Source of the DNA: Plutella xylostella
Lineage: Eukaryota > Arthropoda > Insecta > Lepidoptera > Plutellidae
Direction of reading: 5' to 3'
Assembly: GCF_932276165.1 (NCBI RefSeq)
Contig: NC_063986.1
Coordinates: 508,501 to 572,500 of the forward strand
Length of the DNA stretch: 64,000 nt
The translations under genes and the position numbers were made by a program. Positions 32,624 to 43,396 of this stretch are shown piece after piece. Under the pieces are notes generated by a model. It did no database searches. It saw only the letters and a list, made by a program, of their open reading frames with translations, and was not told the DNA's origin. Each line of letters opens with the position of its first letter. Positions within the stretch are counted from its first letter, which is position 1.

Positions 32624-35064
32624 TCAGTAGGAAAGTACAATAGGAAAAACTGGTTCTCAAAATCTGTAACAATAAAAACATAATTAATTAACATCTTGTC
32701 TAACAAACCGTAAATTATAAATAATATACATTTTTGTGTAAATGTATTCTCAAAATTAATTAAACACTGAACCACCAAGATGAATTACCAAGTTATTCGA
32801 TTCAATTCAGCTTCTGCAATAGTATAACAAACCTTAAGCTGGGTCTAACATTTTGTTATTTACATCAACACAAAACAGTCCTTACCGAGCCCATAGTCTG
32901 CACTCCTACAGGCACCACACCCATAGTAGTCACTCTGATGGGGTCTTGAACTCGACTCAAGAAGAGCATCAAACACTTGCGGTTACTGATATTCATGCTC
33001 TCCCAGGGCATTCCGTACACAGCATCAATTAGTTTTTCACTCTGTAAATAAAACTATTATTAATGAGACAGTTTATTATACTAGGTTTTAAAACTATGTA
33101 ATTTAAGTTCTATCGCAATAATGCGGATATATATATTTATAAGGCTCTATATTGCAAAAATGAATTTATAAATATTATTGTTCGAATATTTAATTTACCG
33201 TGCCGTAGTTCGGTCAACTTACATAAGCACTGACTATTTCAAAGGTGATGGACTGAACCAGCAAGTTCCCCAGTGACACTCCTAGTACGCAGAGATTACG
33301 GAGCAAATCATCATGTTCCTAAAACACAGTGATAGTTACAATATAAAAAATATGAAAACTCTAAAAGAGAAAAAAATCAAGATTAAATTTTCTAGAAGGT
33401 TTCTTAGTAAGTCAATTATAAACTTGGAACTCCTTATACTTTCTTAGCGCATCGCTGATAAACACTAATAGGAATATATTTTTTCATTTTTTATCATTCC
33501 TTTTTTATGACACCAAATAATTAAAAATATTTAATACTTAAAAGTAATAATTATTATCACATACGCATCGGATACACTCGAGAAACAGCACGCACAGGTT
33601 GACCAGGTGGAACATGTAGTTCAGGCCCAGGATGGGACCAAAGAACGAGGATATTTCATCCACACACCTGAGTACCAAATAAATTATCATACCTTTGGGG
33701 GTAGATACTTATAAAGAAATAAATCTAAATCACAAAATACCTACTTTTAATCATGAAAAACTAACATTACACAGTTTACACATTCGATATCTTACCGCAT
33801 TATGTATTTATGATGATTCATCATTTGTATAATAGCTCTATTAATATATTTATTTTCATCATCATCATACCACCTTAGGTAAACATTATTTTTTATCATT
33901 CCAGGAATGAAAACCGCAGTTTCTGTTTTGGGTCGCGGCAGATTCTCCATGTTATGTTTCAATATTTGAAAGTGTCCAATGATTTGAAAGACAATGAGAG
34001 CTAGAAATGCGTCTATGCTAAATATGGCTACACATCCAATAAAACTAAAGTACATGTTAATGAAAGTTAGAAGGTAGAAGTAATCCATGCAGTCGAAGCC
34101 AGGGAAATGGTAGTACACAGCTAACTCTACATCAATGCCGTCGATGTTTCTGCCCCTGAACGCCCCGGCCTTGTAACTTGCATAAATTGGTGCAACGTTG
34201 AAAGCTGGAGGCACAATGACAATCATACCAATATTATAAAGAGTACAAAAGTACGAAAACTTGTTTATTTTTGCAAACACCTGTAAACAAAATTATATAA
34301 TAATATGAAAATAGAGTTAATAAAATTAATAAATATATTTTTGATCAACTTTTATGCAAGTTAAGTAATACAATTATTATAAAAGGTACTTACTTCTGCA
34401 TCATACCCACTGTCGTGTTTGTGATTGACTAAATGAAAATCTGTCAGGAAACTTTTCAAGATTTTCTGGTAGTTCTTGAACATCGGGAGACAACATCTTG
34501 CCTGTGAAATAATTGCAAGGTAATCTGTCTATAAAAGATTACAGACGTCATGCGACTTTTGTTAAAATAATGATTATGTGACTAGTCAAATACTCACCAT
34601 GATCGTGACAGTTAAAGACGCAGTGATGTAAAGTTGGCCAACATCCAGAAACGATATTTGATGAAAAAATACTACAATGTAGATCACCTGGCCCGATAAT
34701 CCAATAACATTTTGTAACATCATTTGATACTTATGCCATTTGACAAAGAGAGGCATGTTTTCCCCAAGCGCCTCTCCCGGCCAGAATCCGGTCCACCAAG
34801 TAAATTTTCTCATCATTTTTATATATTTCAGATTTAAATAATTATCTGAACTGTAATTAGGAAAGAAAATTAACCCTGTACTCACGTCTTGCTTAAGTAT
34901 GTACTTAGGATACACATCTACATACATATTATTCTAGCCATCAAATTCATAGACCGTATTGTAAAAACTCGACACATCTAGTTTATCTAGATTTAAATTA
35001 AATTAAATTTTAAAATTATGCACCTAAGGATTAGGTCTCGTTTTAAAATTGTTACGTACATCAT
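32613..35064 (-). CDS. Odorant receptor OR-5, intact
   Basis: Exons in reading order: 35060-35064 (ATGAT, donor GTACGT), 34598-34850, 34394-34501, 33796-34280, 33565-33667, 33223-33318, 32886-33041, 32613-32663. The product is 418 residues (MISDNYLNLKYIKMMRK...), ending ILRTSFSYCTFLLTIE. All splice sites are consensus except the exon 4 donor GTATGT, which is still good. The exon 1 frame is open upstream to an ATG at 34927, but the short-intron reading this would need is unlikely. The gene ends inside a tandem duplication at 32210-32623. About 170 bp upstream of its start codon lies the viral-helicase insertion. Confidence 0.9.
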
Positions 35065-35221
35065 AGTTGACAATTTCAAGTCTCCTGTATGTATTCGTCA
35101 CATGAACGATGAAATACAAATATATTAATATGTTTTCGTATTTATTTGTTGATACTAAATCAGTAATCAATTATTGAATAGGTCATCATTATATATTATT
35201 AATGGTTACTACCAACTGTGA

Positions 35222-35965
35222 CTACCGTTTGATGGTTAAGACGCGTGATCCCGTTCCTTCTCCAAACCCTTGGCTGGTCAGGGTCTCTTTTTCTTCCTGT
35301 GTATGCGTCAGGAATAGAGTGTTGGTTTGGGATTTTGGAATTGCTGCGTCTGTAAACCTTTTCAGCTGCAGGGATTGGATACGCGTTGTGGCTGCGTATA
35401 TGCCTGAGTATACTTCTCTTAGGGCGTATGCAACATCCATGGGGTTTCTGTATGAGTACAACAGCTCCTGGGTGATGTTTGCTACCAGTGTTGGGCGACT
35501 GTACCTTAGTTCGAATAGGTTCTCTCTGTCTATGTACGGTAGCTGGTTGATGTCTCCGATTAGAGCAATATCACTGGCACGGGACAGGCGGGCGGCAATT
35601 ACGATTGCCCCGAAATGGTTCATCAGGGCCTCGTCAATTATCAGGCGTTGGCATCCGACATGTTCTCTAAAGCCGTTTACTAGGACTGATGCCATCGTAC
35701 GTACCCTAGTTCTAACCATGTCCCCGATCCTATGCGCTAGCCTGTTTCGTATATCGACGGCCGCCTCAGTTGTCGTGGTGATAATGGTGTCTTTGCTCAC
35801 ATCGAAGTTATTTACCACCCAGGTTGTCTTCCCACATCCAGGTACCCCGTTCACCCAAGCGATGGTGGGCATCGTCCAGCTATTCCAGGTAGCGTTAATG
35901 GTTTCCGCTTTTGCTAGGATTTTGTCCTCTAGCATCATATAGCGTCTTAACCATACACGAAGCAC
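35222..35965 (-). pseudogene. Endogenous viral element: superfamily 1 RNA helicase, N-terminal portion (inverted)
   Basis: An open frame of 247 codons without stops. Motifs in order: Walker A GVPGCGKTTW (residues 40-49), Walker B LIIDEA (108-113), motif III GDINQLPY (137-144) and a motif-IV-like SYRNP further on. This set is typical of the alphavirus-like SF1 helicase (viral helicase 1 family) that unwinds RNA during genome replication in virga-, kita- and nege-like viruses. The first eight residues come from across the inversion junction and are not viral frame. The frame ends artificially at the target-site duplication. Lack of stops suggests recent integration. Separated and inverted from its C-terminal half, it cannot make a working helicase. 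Confidence 0.85.
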
Positions 35966-36249
35966 AGGGATTGACGTACGAATCCGTCATTATCATAAAA
36001 ACAAAAGATAAAATAAAGTTGCACGATAGCATACCTCACGCAGTAGTGGCGCTGTCGAGGCACACCTCCGCCTGCACCTACTATGCGGATGACACCGAGG
36101 ACGCTATCGGCAACCTCGCTAGAACGGCAATAACAGCACCGAAGAAACGGATCCTCGAGTACAACCTAAAGATGGCAATAAAAAATCGGGACAAAGAGGT
36201 CGTTGCCCAGCAATCAAGGCTTTTGGCAACGCAAAATGGAGCGGAATAG
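35942..36249 (+). pseudogene. Endogenous viral element: SF1 helicase C-terminal portion
   Basis: The plus frame carries LTIHEAQGLTYESV (motif V) and VVALSRHTSACTYY (motif VI with the arginine finger region), then an Ala/Lys-rich tail ending at a stop at 36249. It begins where the inverted N-terminal block stops, after a 13-nt shared word, so the two are adjacent parts of one RNA broken on integration. The reading frame ends shortly after the helicase. The source RNA may thus have coded methyltransferase-helicase without polymerase, as in segmented alpha-like viruses, or a subgenomic or rearranged RNA was captured. Confidence 0.8.
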
Positions 36250-36608
36250 GAGAATTTTGATTTTAATTTTATATTGACGGCCAAACCGTATTGCATGTAT
36301 TTTATAGTTTTGTTATGTATAGTATATAGCATGTATTGTATAGTTTTGATTTGTAGGTATTGTATAGTATATCATGAATTAATATTATCTGTATAAGAAC
36401 TAACCAATAAAATTAAGATAGTTTTAAGAACACTGTCACACATTAACACCAGGCAAAACAACAGCGATGACAAAAGGAGTGTGTGGCCACTGACAGGCGT
36501 CTGTTAAGTTCTCTGAAGACAGCTGACACTGGCCCTACCCTTCAAATGTTTGTTGCCATTATAATTGTAAGTGTGACTGTGTGAAACAAAGAAAAAAAAA
36601 AAAAAAAA

Positions 36609-36884
36609 CAAGAAATGCACAACTGGGGGTTTTTAGTCGGTTAAAGGCCGACACTACCTGGGTCCCCTTCCCAGGTGTCTTTGTAGATTTTCCTCCAGGA
36701 GTGCAAAAAAAAAAAAATTAATAATATATAGGTATATATATATAAAAGATAAAATATATATATTATAAGCTTCCAAATTGAGTAGTGAGTAGTTAAAAGA
36801 TGAAGACAAAAAACAACCAAACTCTCACAATATATTGATCTCTCAAAAAGGCACGGACATAAAGTCTGTGGAGTGATAATAAAA

Positions 36885-36922
<38 letters not shown>
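36609..36922 (+). mobile_element. LINE 3'-UTR-like tail of the retroposed insertion
   Basis: After the 18-base A run, GGGGGTTTTTAGTCGGTTAA, CCGACACTACCTGGGTCCCC and GGTGTCTTTGTAGATTTTCC resemble text found at the 3' ends of R1/Jockey-type LINEs in Lepidoptera. A 13-base A run, an AT-rich stretch, then GCACGGACATAAAGTCTGTG and the final 33-base A run follow. Placed downstream of a viral poly(A), it suggests that the reverse transcriptase copied a LINE RNA first and then jumped to a polyadenylated viral RNA. Confidence 0.6.
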
Positions 36923-36924
<2 letters not shown>

Positions 36925-37453
36925 CTACCGTTTGATGTTTCTGATTAAAGAAAAAAACTATAAATACCCATATGAGGGAATCGAAATAATTTATTCAGCA
37001 CACATACCTACATTAATGTGAGAAATACCGAGGGTTTTTGTGCTACCTTTTAATAAGCTGGATTTTATCTCAAAATAAAATGTTCCAATTAAAAAACTAC
37101 TTTAGAAAATGCTTAAAATGAGCATAGTAGGTATACTTATATTGTTTTTCATATATTATCTTAGAAAATAAATATTTCATGAAGTATGTTGGTCAAGAAA
37201 TTAATTTAATTTTGGTAACGTAATAAAAAAAGCAATGAAGAGAATAAGTATGACTGTATTTAATGATACTCTAGAAACACTTAAGTTCTTTTATTCTGAT
37301 TCCGTTTTTACAAGTACAACATTAAGTATTAAAACCAAAATTTTATGGATTTGTATACCTAAAGCGAAAATTTCATAACATTTTAAACTTAAGTTTTGAT
37401 AAGTTACAATTGCGATTAAAATAATATATATTTACTGTTTCTGTACTATTTCT

Positions 37454-40400
37454 TCACTCTATGGTCAGCAAGAAAGAGCAATAAGAGAAACTGGTCCTTA
37501 GAATCTGTAAAAAAGATTTTATTATTTATATTATTTATCAGTTCAATATTAGTAACTTTTCCGCAAGTCTCTCTTCGCTTAAAAATATATTTTGATTGGC
37601 TTCAATGGTGACTTATAACGATAAAATACAGTTTTCATACTTTTAGGCCCCGAGTTTTTGTCTTCTGTATTTTTAAATAAGGTAGAGAGTCCATATTTCG
37701 CGGTATTCAAAATGGCGTCCTTATTTCGAGTTATATTTATTTTCATGATTATTACTCATTTTAATAGGTTTGGATACTCTAAAATTACATTTAATCGTTC
37801 ATTATCTTTAACTGAAACTACTTGATGTAGTAAATATGTTTAAAATTGCCTAAAATTACTAAAAACTCATTTAATGTGCCGTGAGGGCGACGCCGCCATG
37901 TTTTTCATACAAACGCGACCCGGCTTACGTAAGGCCAGCCATATTTAATAATTGTGTTTTTTAATATTTATACGACGTTCAACTTTGTAAATAGTTTATA
38001 TTTAGTTTATAATATTCTTATACTTTCATTAAATTTAAATTTTAACTCTTTTTAAACTAATTTAACCCCTTTAAACTCAAAAACAAAATACCTCGGTATA
38101 AGGGCCTGATTTTTATACGTTGTTCCTAACTCCGAGGTACCCTCGGTATAAGGAAAAATACTATGTCATGATTTTTAGCTTATAACTTTACAAATAATAA
38201 CATTTGAAGTATATGCTTGATTACATAATAATAATGATGAACGTGATAAGCTTATAACCTAATTCGGCGGTACAAAATATCCTCTAGGAATCTTAATATG
38301 ACACGATAATTGTTGACGCAAAAATCATGGTTACCTAGAAAACCTTAACTTAGTATGTATATTTGAAATGATAAAAAACAGTGTTATTTTATCGCTATTA
38401 ACGTAAGTGATACTTATTTTTACCAATATTTTATGTATGATTTGAGTAACATATCTATGTTGTTTCTAAATCGATAATTTGATAACTCGAAATATGGATT
38501 ATTAAAATACTTGCTGAACCCCTAATATGGAGTATGACATTTTTTTCATAGGTAGGTATCTCGGAAATCGGAATATGACTCTACATCACACCTTCACAGT
38601 GTCATCCGATGCCGTCATCAAACCATAAAATCAAGATGAATTGGCGACTTTCTTCCTAAATTTAAAAGGGGTCTGGATAGATATGCCTGACTTTACGAAA
38701 CTACTACTAGATACTAGGTACTTATTACTCTTTATTAAAGAAGAAAGAAATAAATTTGTAGACGTAAATCTGTATTTGGGTGAATAAAATAACACACACG
38801 ACGGTTGAGTTTTTATAACACTTATATATACACAATTGCCTAATTTCATTTCTGTATTTTATTTCCATTATCCTTCTACTTCGTGGTCTGATGGCCGTTG
38901 TATTATTGTTATCCCAGAATTCCCAGATAAATGAATGTCCTGTATACTGCATTTCATGTTTGGTTTAGGGGTCTGGTTGATTTTTTCATTTTCTTGTTGT
39001 TGTCACTGAAAAATAAAGTAAGTAGGTAAATTGTATGGATAGTTGACAGAATTAAGCTTATCCTTATAAGTAGGTACCCATTTTCACAAAACTTAGTGAG
39101 TTTAGAAACGAAAACGCTAGAAAAAAAACCTAGGTTAGTAACTAAACTGATGCCAAATTACTATAAAAACATAAAAATATTTCTATTTTACGTAATTTCC
39201 TAAAATAATTTGCACACAAGCTTACCTTATCGATTTTCCAATTGCATATTGCAAATACAAACATAATAATTTAATAAAAGATGTTTGTTTTCTAATGTAA
39301 AGACTTAACAAAAATACTTTCAAAGAATAGCGGCAAACTTTTCGGCGGAAAATTGAACATGGCGCCGGCGCGCCTTTATTAAACATTTAAGTAAGAACAT
39401 AAAATATCGTGGAAAAATTTTAGACCTTACTTAGATAAAAACTATAGTAAAAAATGTTTAAATCATTCGAGTTCAATAATCTATATATTCGATTACTGTC
39501 ACTATTTCATCAATTTACCCCATCTCTACTCTATTTTTTTTTAATCGCTTGGAAAAGTCCATAGAACATCATAGAAGCATTATGAATATTTTTTCTAGCC
39601 AATGTTACCAGTTGTAATAATGAATTATGAAAATGTTACATTAATAATAGAAATTATCACGAAAACCAATATAAATGGAGAGTATTTAATTCTTTTCATT
39701 ATTTTCAATTACTATTTGGAATAATTAAATTTATTTGGAGTACTTTAAGGTTAAAAAAGTATATCGATATTTTCGATTGTAATTTCCTTACGTTCATGGC
39801 CACACTCATGGAGCCACTGACAGGACTAACTCGGAATATGGAACAGGCTACCTCGGTATAAGGAAGAAACCATAATCCTACCTCGGTATTAGGGTAAATC
39901 TACATGTGTAAGAAATTATATTTTTTTAAGTATAATTAATGTGTTATCAATGAATCTGTGTTAAGAAATATAAAATTTAACGTATATTCTTACAGAAGAC
40001 AATATTTCACATCAATATTGATGGTTACAAATGCTTATTTTTCTTCCTTACTTTCAAATGTTGTGATTTACCTCGGAATATGGACGCGCTACCTTAGGTT
40101 AGTGTACAGTATGTACCTACTCAGTACTCTTTACAGTCACGGATATAATAGAGCAATTAATAGAGACTTATAAATGAATCATTACCGCCCCCATAGTCTG
40201 TACTCCGACTGACACCACACCCATAGTAGTCACTCTGATGGGGTCTTGAACTCGACTCAAAAAAAGCATCAAATATTTGCGATTACTGACATTCATGCAC
40301 TCCCAGGGCATTCCATATACTGCATCAATGAGTTTTTCACTCTGTAAAAGAGAAATCTTTAAAAAAGTCGCTTGAAAGGATTATTGAAAATGAAAAATTA

Positions 40401-42217
40401 ACGGACGTTATTCTTATTAACACTCTGTGTTAGTCAACTTACGTATGCACCAACTACCTCGAAAGTGATGGAAGTCACGAGAAGGTTTCCCATAGACCCT
40501 CCAAGAAGGCATAGATTACGCACCAACGCATCTTGTTCCTAAATTAATAAATAAAGGAGAAATTTTTAATGAATAAAGATAATTTAATTAAAAAAATGAA
40601 TTAGGAAATGAAATAGGTATAAATAATACTCACGCAGCGTATACATGCAAGCAGCAATACGCATTGGTTGACCAAGTGGAACATGTAGTTTAAACCCAGA
40701 ATAGGACCAAAGAATGACGATACCTCATCCACAAATCTAAAATTTAATAAGAAATTAAATGTTTTGATAAATTATGTTTGTTTATTTAGGCTACGCCTTC
40801 CAAACCTGAATCACATAATACAGAATGGCATGGCTTAGTACGAAAAAACATAACATGAGAGAGTTAATATTTATATTGCAATGCGGTTTACTTGGACAAA
40901 ATTAATCTTTTGCTTACCGTATTATGAATTTGTGGTGTTTAATCATTTCAACAATAACATTATTAATATATTTATTTTCGCCATCGTCATACCAGTTCAT
41001 GCTAACGTTCTCATTGCGACCCGGCACCAAAACTACAGTTTCTTGTTTAGGCCGCGGAAGATTTTCCAAATTGTGTTTCAATATCTGAATGTGCCCAATG
41101 ATTTGAAACACAATGAGAGCGAGAAGTAAGTCGACACAAAATACGGCGACGCATCCGATGAATGTGAAATAGATGTTGACAAAGGACAAGATATAGAAGT
41201 AGTCGAGGCAGTTGAAGCCAGGGTAGTGGTAGTAGACGGCCAACTCAACATCGATGCCTTCGAGGCTTCTACTGCGGAACGCTCCGGCCTTGTAACTTGT
41301 GTAAATTGGCAATGCATTGAACGCAGGGGGCACAATGAGAATCATTGCCATGTGGTATACAGTACAGAAGTATGAAAACTTGTTTATCTTTGTGAAAACC
41401 TGCAGAAAGTGTTAAGATTATTAGAAAGAATTAAGTAGTACGTATGAAAATAAGTTATTTAAAATTGATATGGTTAGAATTAGGTAGGTACCTGATATGA
41501 AATTAAAATATTTAGAATAGATATAATATATACTATATGGTTTTGTGATTAAATACAAACCTCTGCTTCATAGCCACTGGAGTGTTTATGATTAATCAAA
41601 TGAAACTCCGTAAAAAATAGTTTCAATATACTTTGGTATTTCTGTAGACTTATCAGACAGCATCTAGCCTGTGAATGAAACAATTTTAACTTCAGAACAT
41701 TCTCGAATTTCAGTAACTATATTTACAAACGCGACTTATGTTTAAGGGATGCTCTACCCACCATCATTGTGAAAGTTAGAGATGCAGTGATGTAAAGTTG
41801 TCCAGCATCAAGAAATGGGATCTGATCGAAGAACACTACGATATAGTTTACTTGTCCGATAAAGCCAACAATGTTTTGTAGGGTCATTTGGATTTTGTGC
41901 CATTTGACTAGAAGGGGGACTTTTTCCCCGAGAGCCTCCCCTGGCCAAAATCCGGTCGGCCACATAATCTTTTTCATCATTTTAACATAGTTCAAATCCT
42001 TATAAGTTTCTTTACTGTAAAAAAAATATTCAATATTATTTTTAAATTACTTTTATTTCTTAATAATATTTGAAGACTATGTGTAAATGAACCTCACGAT
42101 GCATGCTATTCTTAAATTTCTAGAGTACACCAACATACGAATAATAATCTACAATCCAAACATTTTTAGATGTAATTATGTCATAATTATATGGAACTAC
42201 TTAGGTACTTACATCAT
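37454..42217 (-). CDS. Odorant receptor OR-6, intact
   Basis: Exons in reading order: 42213-42217 (ATGAT, donor GTAAGT), 41762-42014, 41561-41668, 40918-41399, 40634-40736, 40443-40538, 40186-40341, 37454-37504. The product is 417 residues, ending ILRTSFSYCSFLLTIE. Exon 3 is 482 nt, one codon shorter than in OR-1 to OR-5 and OR-7, in the intracellular loop after NLPRPKQETVV. Exon 4 has VNQCVLLLACIRC where most paralogues have VNLCVLLLECIRC. Intron 6 is 2.7 kb and appears to be occupied by a non-autonomous repeat element (37688-40085). The start exon lies 199 bp upstream of exon 1 with an excellent TTTTTTTACAG acceptor. Confidence 0.9.
37688..40085. repeat. Probable non-autonomous element with scattered ACCTCGGTATAAGG motifs
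   Basis: AGTCCATATTTCGCGGTA near 37689 is mirrored by TACCTCGGAATATGGAC at 40069-40085 with a few mismatches. Related words lie between: ACCTCGGTATAAGG (about 38091), CCTCGGTATAAGG (38139), ATCTCGGAAATCGGAATATG (38555), ACCTCGGTATAAGG (39850) and ACCTCGGTATTAGGG (39878). The ends and internal copies suggest an element with subterminal repeats filling OR-6 intron 6. No transposase was seen. Exact boundaries and a target-site duplication are uncertain. Confidence 0.5.
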
Positions 42218-42554
42218 TATTTATCTCTGCATGTATTCCTTCAATGAATTATCAAATTTAACTATGATATATTTTTACTTTTATTGAATCGGGGCTTTGA
42301 AATATCCATATTTAATTTGAACCACTATAATTAATAACTTAAAATTATTCATATAAGTACTGTTCTTTCAATCAAGGATCAAAGAAAAGTATAAATACCT
42401 ATTATGGAAATTGAAGCATGTATTTTATAAAACATCTGTCATTTTTTGTGAGAAACAATAAATTGATATGCTACTTATTACTCTTTACTTCTATTTTCTT
42501 TATTTGTTTCAATCATTTTGGTCTAGGGATCAAAATCTTGCAATTTAGTTTTAC

Positions 42555-42699
42555 CCCCTTATTCATAGAGAAGTTACAGAACGTTTTAACTAATAAACTG
42601 TTTTGTCCCTCTCTGTCAATGAACAAATTGTTCTTTGTCGGAGAGGGACAAAACAGTTTATTCGTTAAAACGTCTTGTAACTTTTCTATGAATAAGGGG
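42555..42699. mobile_element. Hairpin MITE in the OR-6/OR-7 spacer
   Basis: CCCCTTATTCATAGAGAAGT at the left is mirrored by AACTTTTCTATGAATAAGGGG at the right. The arms continue through GTTTTGTCCCTCTC and GAGAGGGACAAAAC around a short loop, giving an almost complete palindrome of about 145 bp. Small open frames on both strands here are by-products of the palindrome. Confidence 0.85.
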
Positions 42700-42736
42700 A
42701 GTAAACTGTTATTTTCCATCGATTGATCTCTTTAGT

Positions 42737-43054
42737 TCACTGATGGTGGCAATCAAGCTCATATTTTTTCTCTTCACTTTCTTCTTCTTCAGCCTTTAGC
42801 AGCCCAATCCCTTGTAGGAACTGGTGAATGTAGGAATCTACCAAAACGCACATGTCATAGTAATATGTGTATTTTTCGGTACCATACAAAAATACATCAT
42901 TCACTCTTAGGAAATTTGTACTTAGTAGCCCATTGCTAAGTCTGTTCGCACCCTTATGTAAAGTTATTGCAAGTATAAAGGGTTCCTTGATATTTTTCAG
43001 CCCAGTGTAGTAAGCATTATCTAATCTGTGGCACATCAATACTTTCGCCGTGAT
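42737..43054 (-). CDS. Unidentified terminal exon-like reading frame
   Basis: A 106-codon frame (stop included) preceded by a plausible acceptor (TTTTATTATTAG at 43055) and ending at a stop. It reads ITAKVLMCHRLDNAYYTGLK, then NDVFLYGTEKYTYYYDMCVL and a Glu-rich end (KAEEEESEEKK). I do not recognise the family. It is not OR sequence, and no companion exon or poly(A) signal could be fixed. It lies between OR-6 and OR-7 on the same strand. It could be the last exon of a small nested gene, a retrocopy remnant or part of a transposon. The open frame and acceptor are real; expression is unproven. Confidence 0.35.
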   Translation of the reverse strand: MTAKVLMCHRLDNAYYTGLKNIKEPFILAITLHKGANRLSNGLLSTNFLRVNDVFLYGTEKYTYYYDMCVLVDSYIHQFLQGIGLLKAEEEESEEKKYELDCHHQ

Positions 43055-43396
43055 CTAATAATAAAATTGATTTACAGAAAAGATGTTAAGTAACGTTAAT
43101 CTACGTACATTCTTCTTCGTAGCTAAGTTATATTAATACTCTTCTTCCCATTGGACTAATTTCTTACAGTTCTTATACTGTTGAATAAAAACTTTATGTA
43201 CTAATATTCATGTATGGTCTAAAGTTTAGAGTCTAAACTTTATTTTCTTAGTCTGGTCCATTTCCGATTACCTACTTTGGTCCACTCCGGCTTGGCGGCT
43301 CACACAATACCTAAATCTTATGAAACATGACGAACACAAAAAATATTTTTTTAATAAGTACAGTATTTATTCCTTTAATTTGTATAATGTATTACA

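Larger units (their letters stand above)
35235..36922 (+). mobile_element. Retroposed insertion: endogenous viral helicase piece plus LINE 3' end, with 15-bp TSD
   Basis: The 1.7-kb insertion is flanked by identical 15-bp words GACTACCGTTTGATG (35220-35234 and 36923-36937) and ends in a 33-base A run, the signature of LINE target-primed reverse transcription. Within it, in order, are: an inverted block (35235 to about 35941) coding on the minus strand for helicase motifs I-III; a direct block (35942-36249) coding on the plus strand for motifs V-VI; non-coding sequence to an 18-base A run at 36591; then LINE 3'-UTR-like text. A 13-nt word (GCGTCTTAACCAT) sits at both broken ends in opposite orientation. 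This fits 5' inversion by twin priming. Confidence 0.85.

Noticed and set aside
34851..34927. A 35-nt intron joining an upstream ATG frame to OR-5 exon 1
   Set aside because: Too short for an insect intron; the ATGAT micro-exon at 35060-35064 explains the phase better and has counterparts in OR-3, OR-4, OR-6 and OR-7.
35202..35942. A 246-codon plus-strand open frame opposite the viral helicase
   Set aside because: It is the antisense shadow of the minus-strand helicase block, which carries all the recognisable motifs.
35222..36249. A domesticated host helicase gene
   Set aside because: The motifs are split on opposite strands with poly(A) and a target-site duplication, so this is an inverted retroposed fragment and cannot encode a whole helicase.
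42418..42726. Open frames on both strands around the 42555-42699 palindrome
   Set aside because: Both strands give nearly the same peptide because the DNA is a hairpin MITE; there is no independent evidence for a gene.
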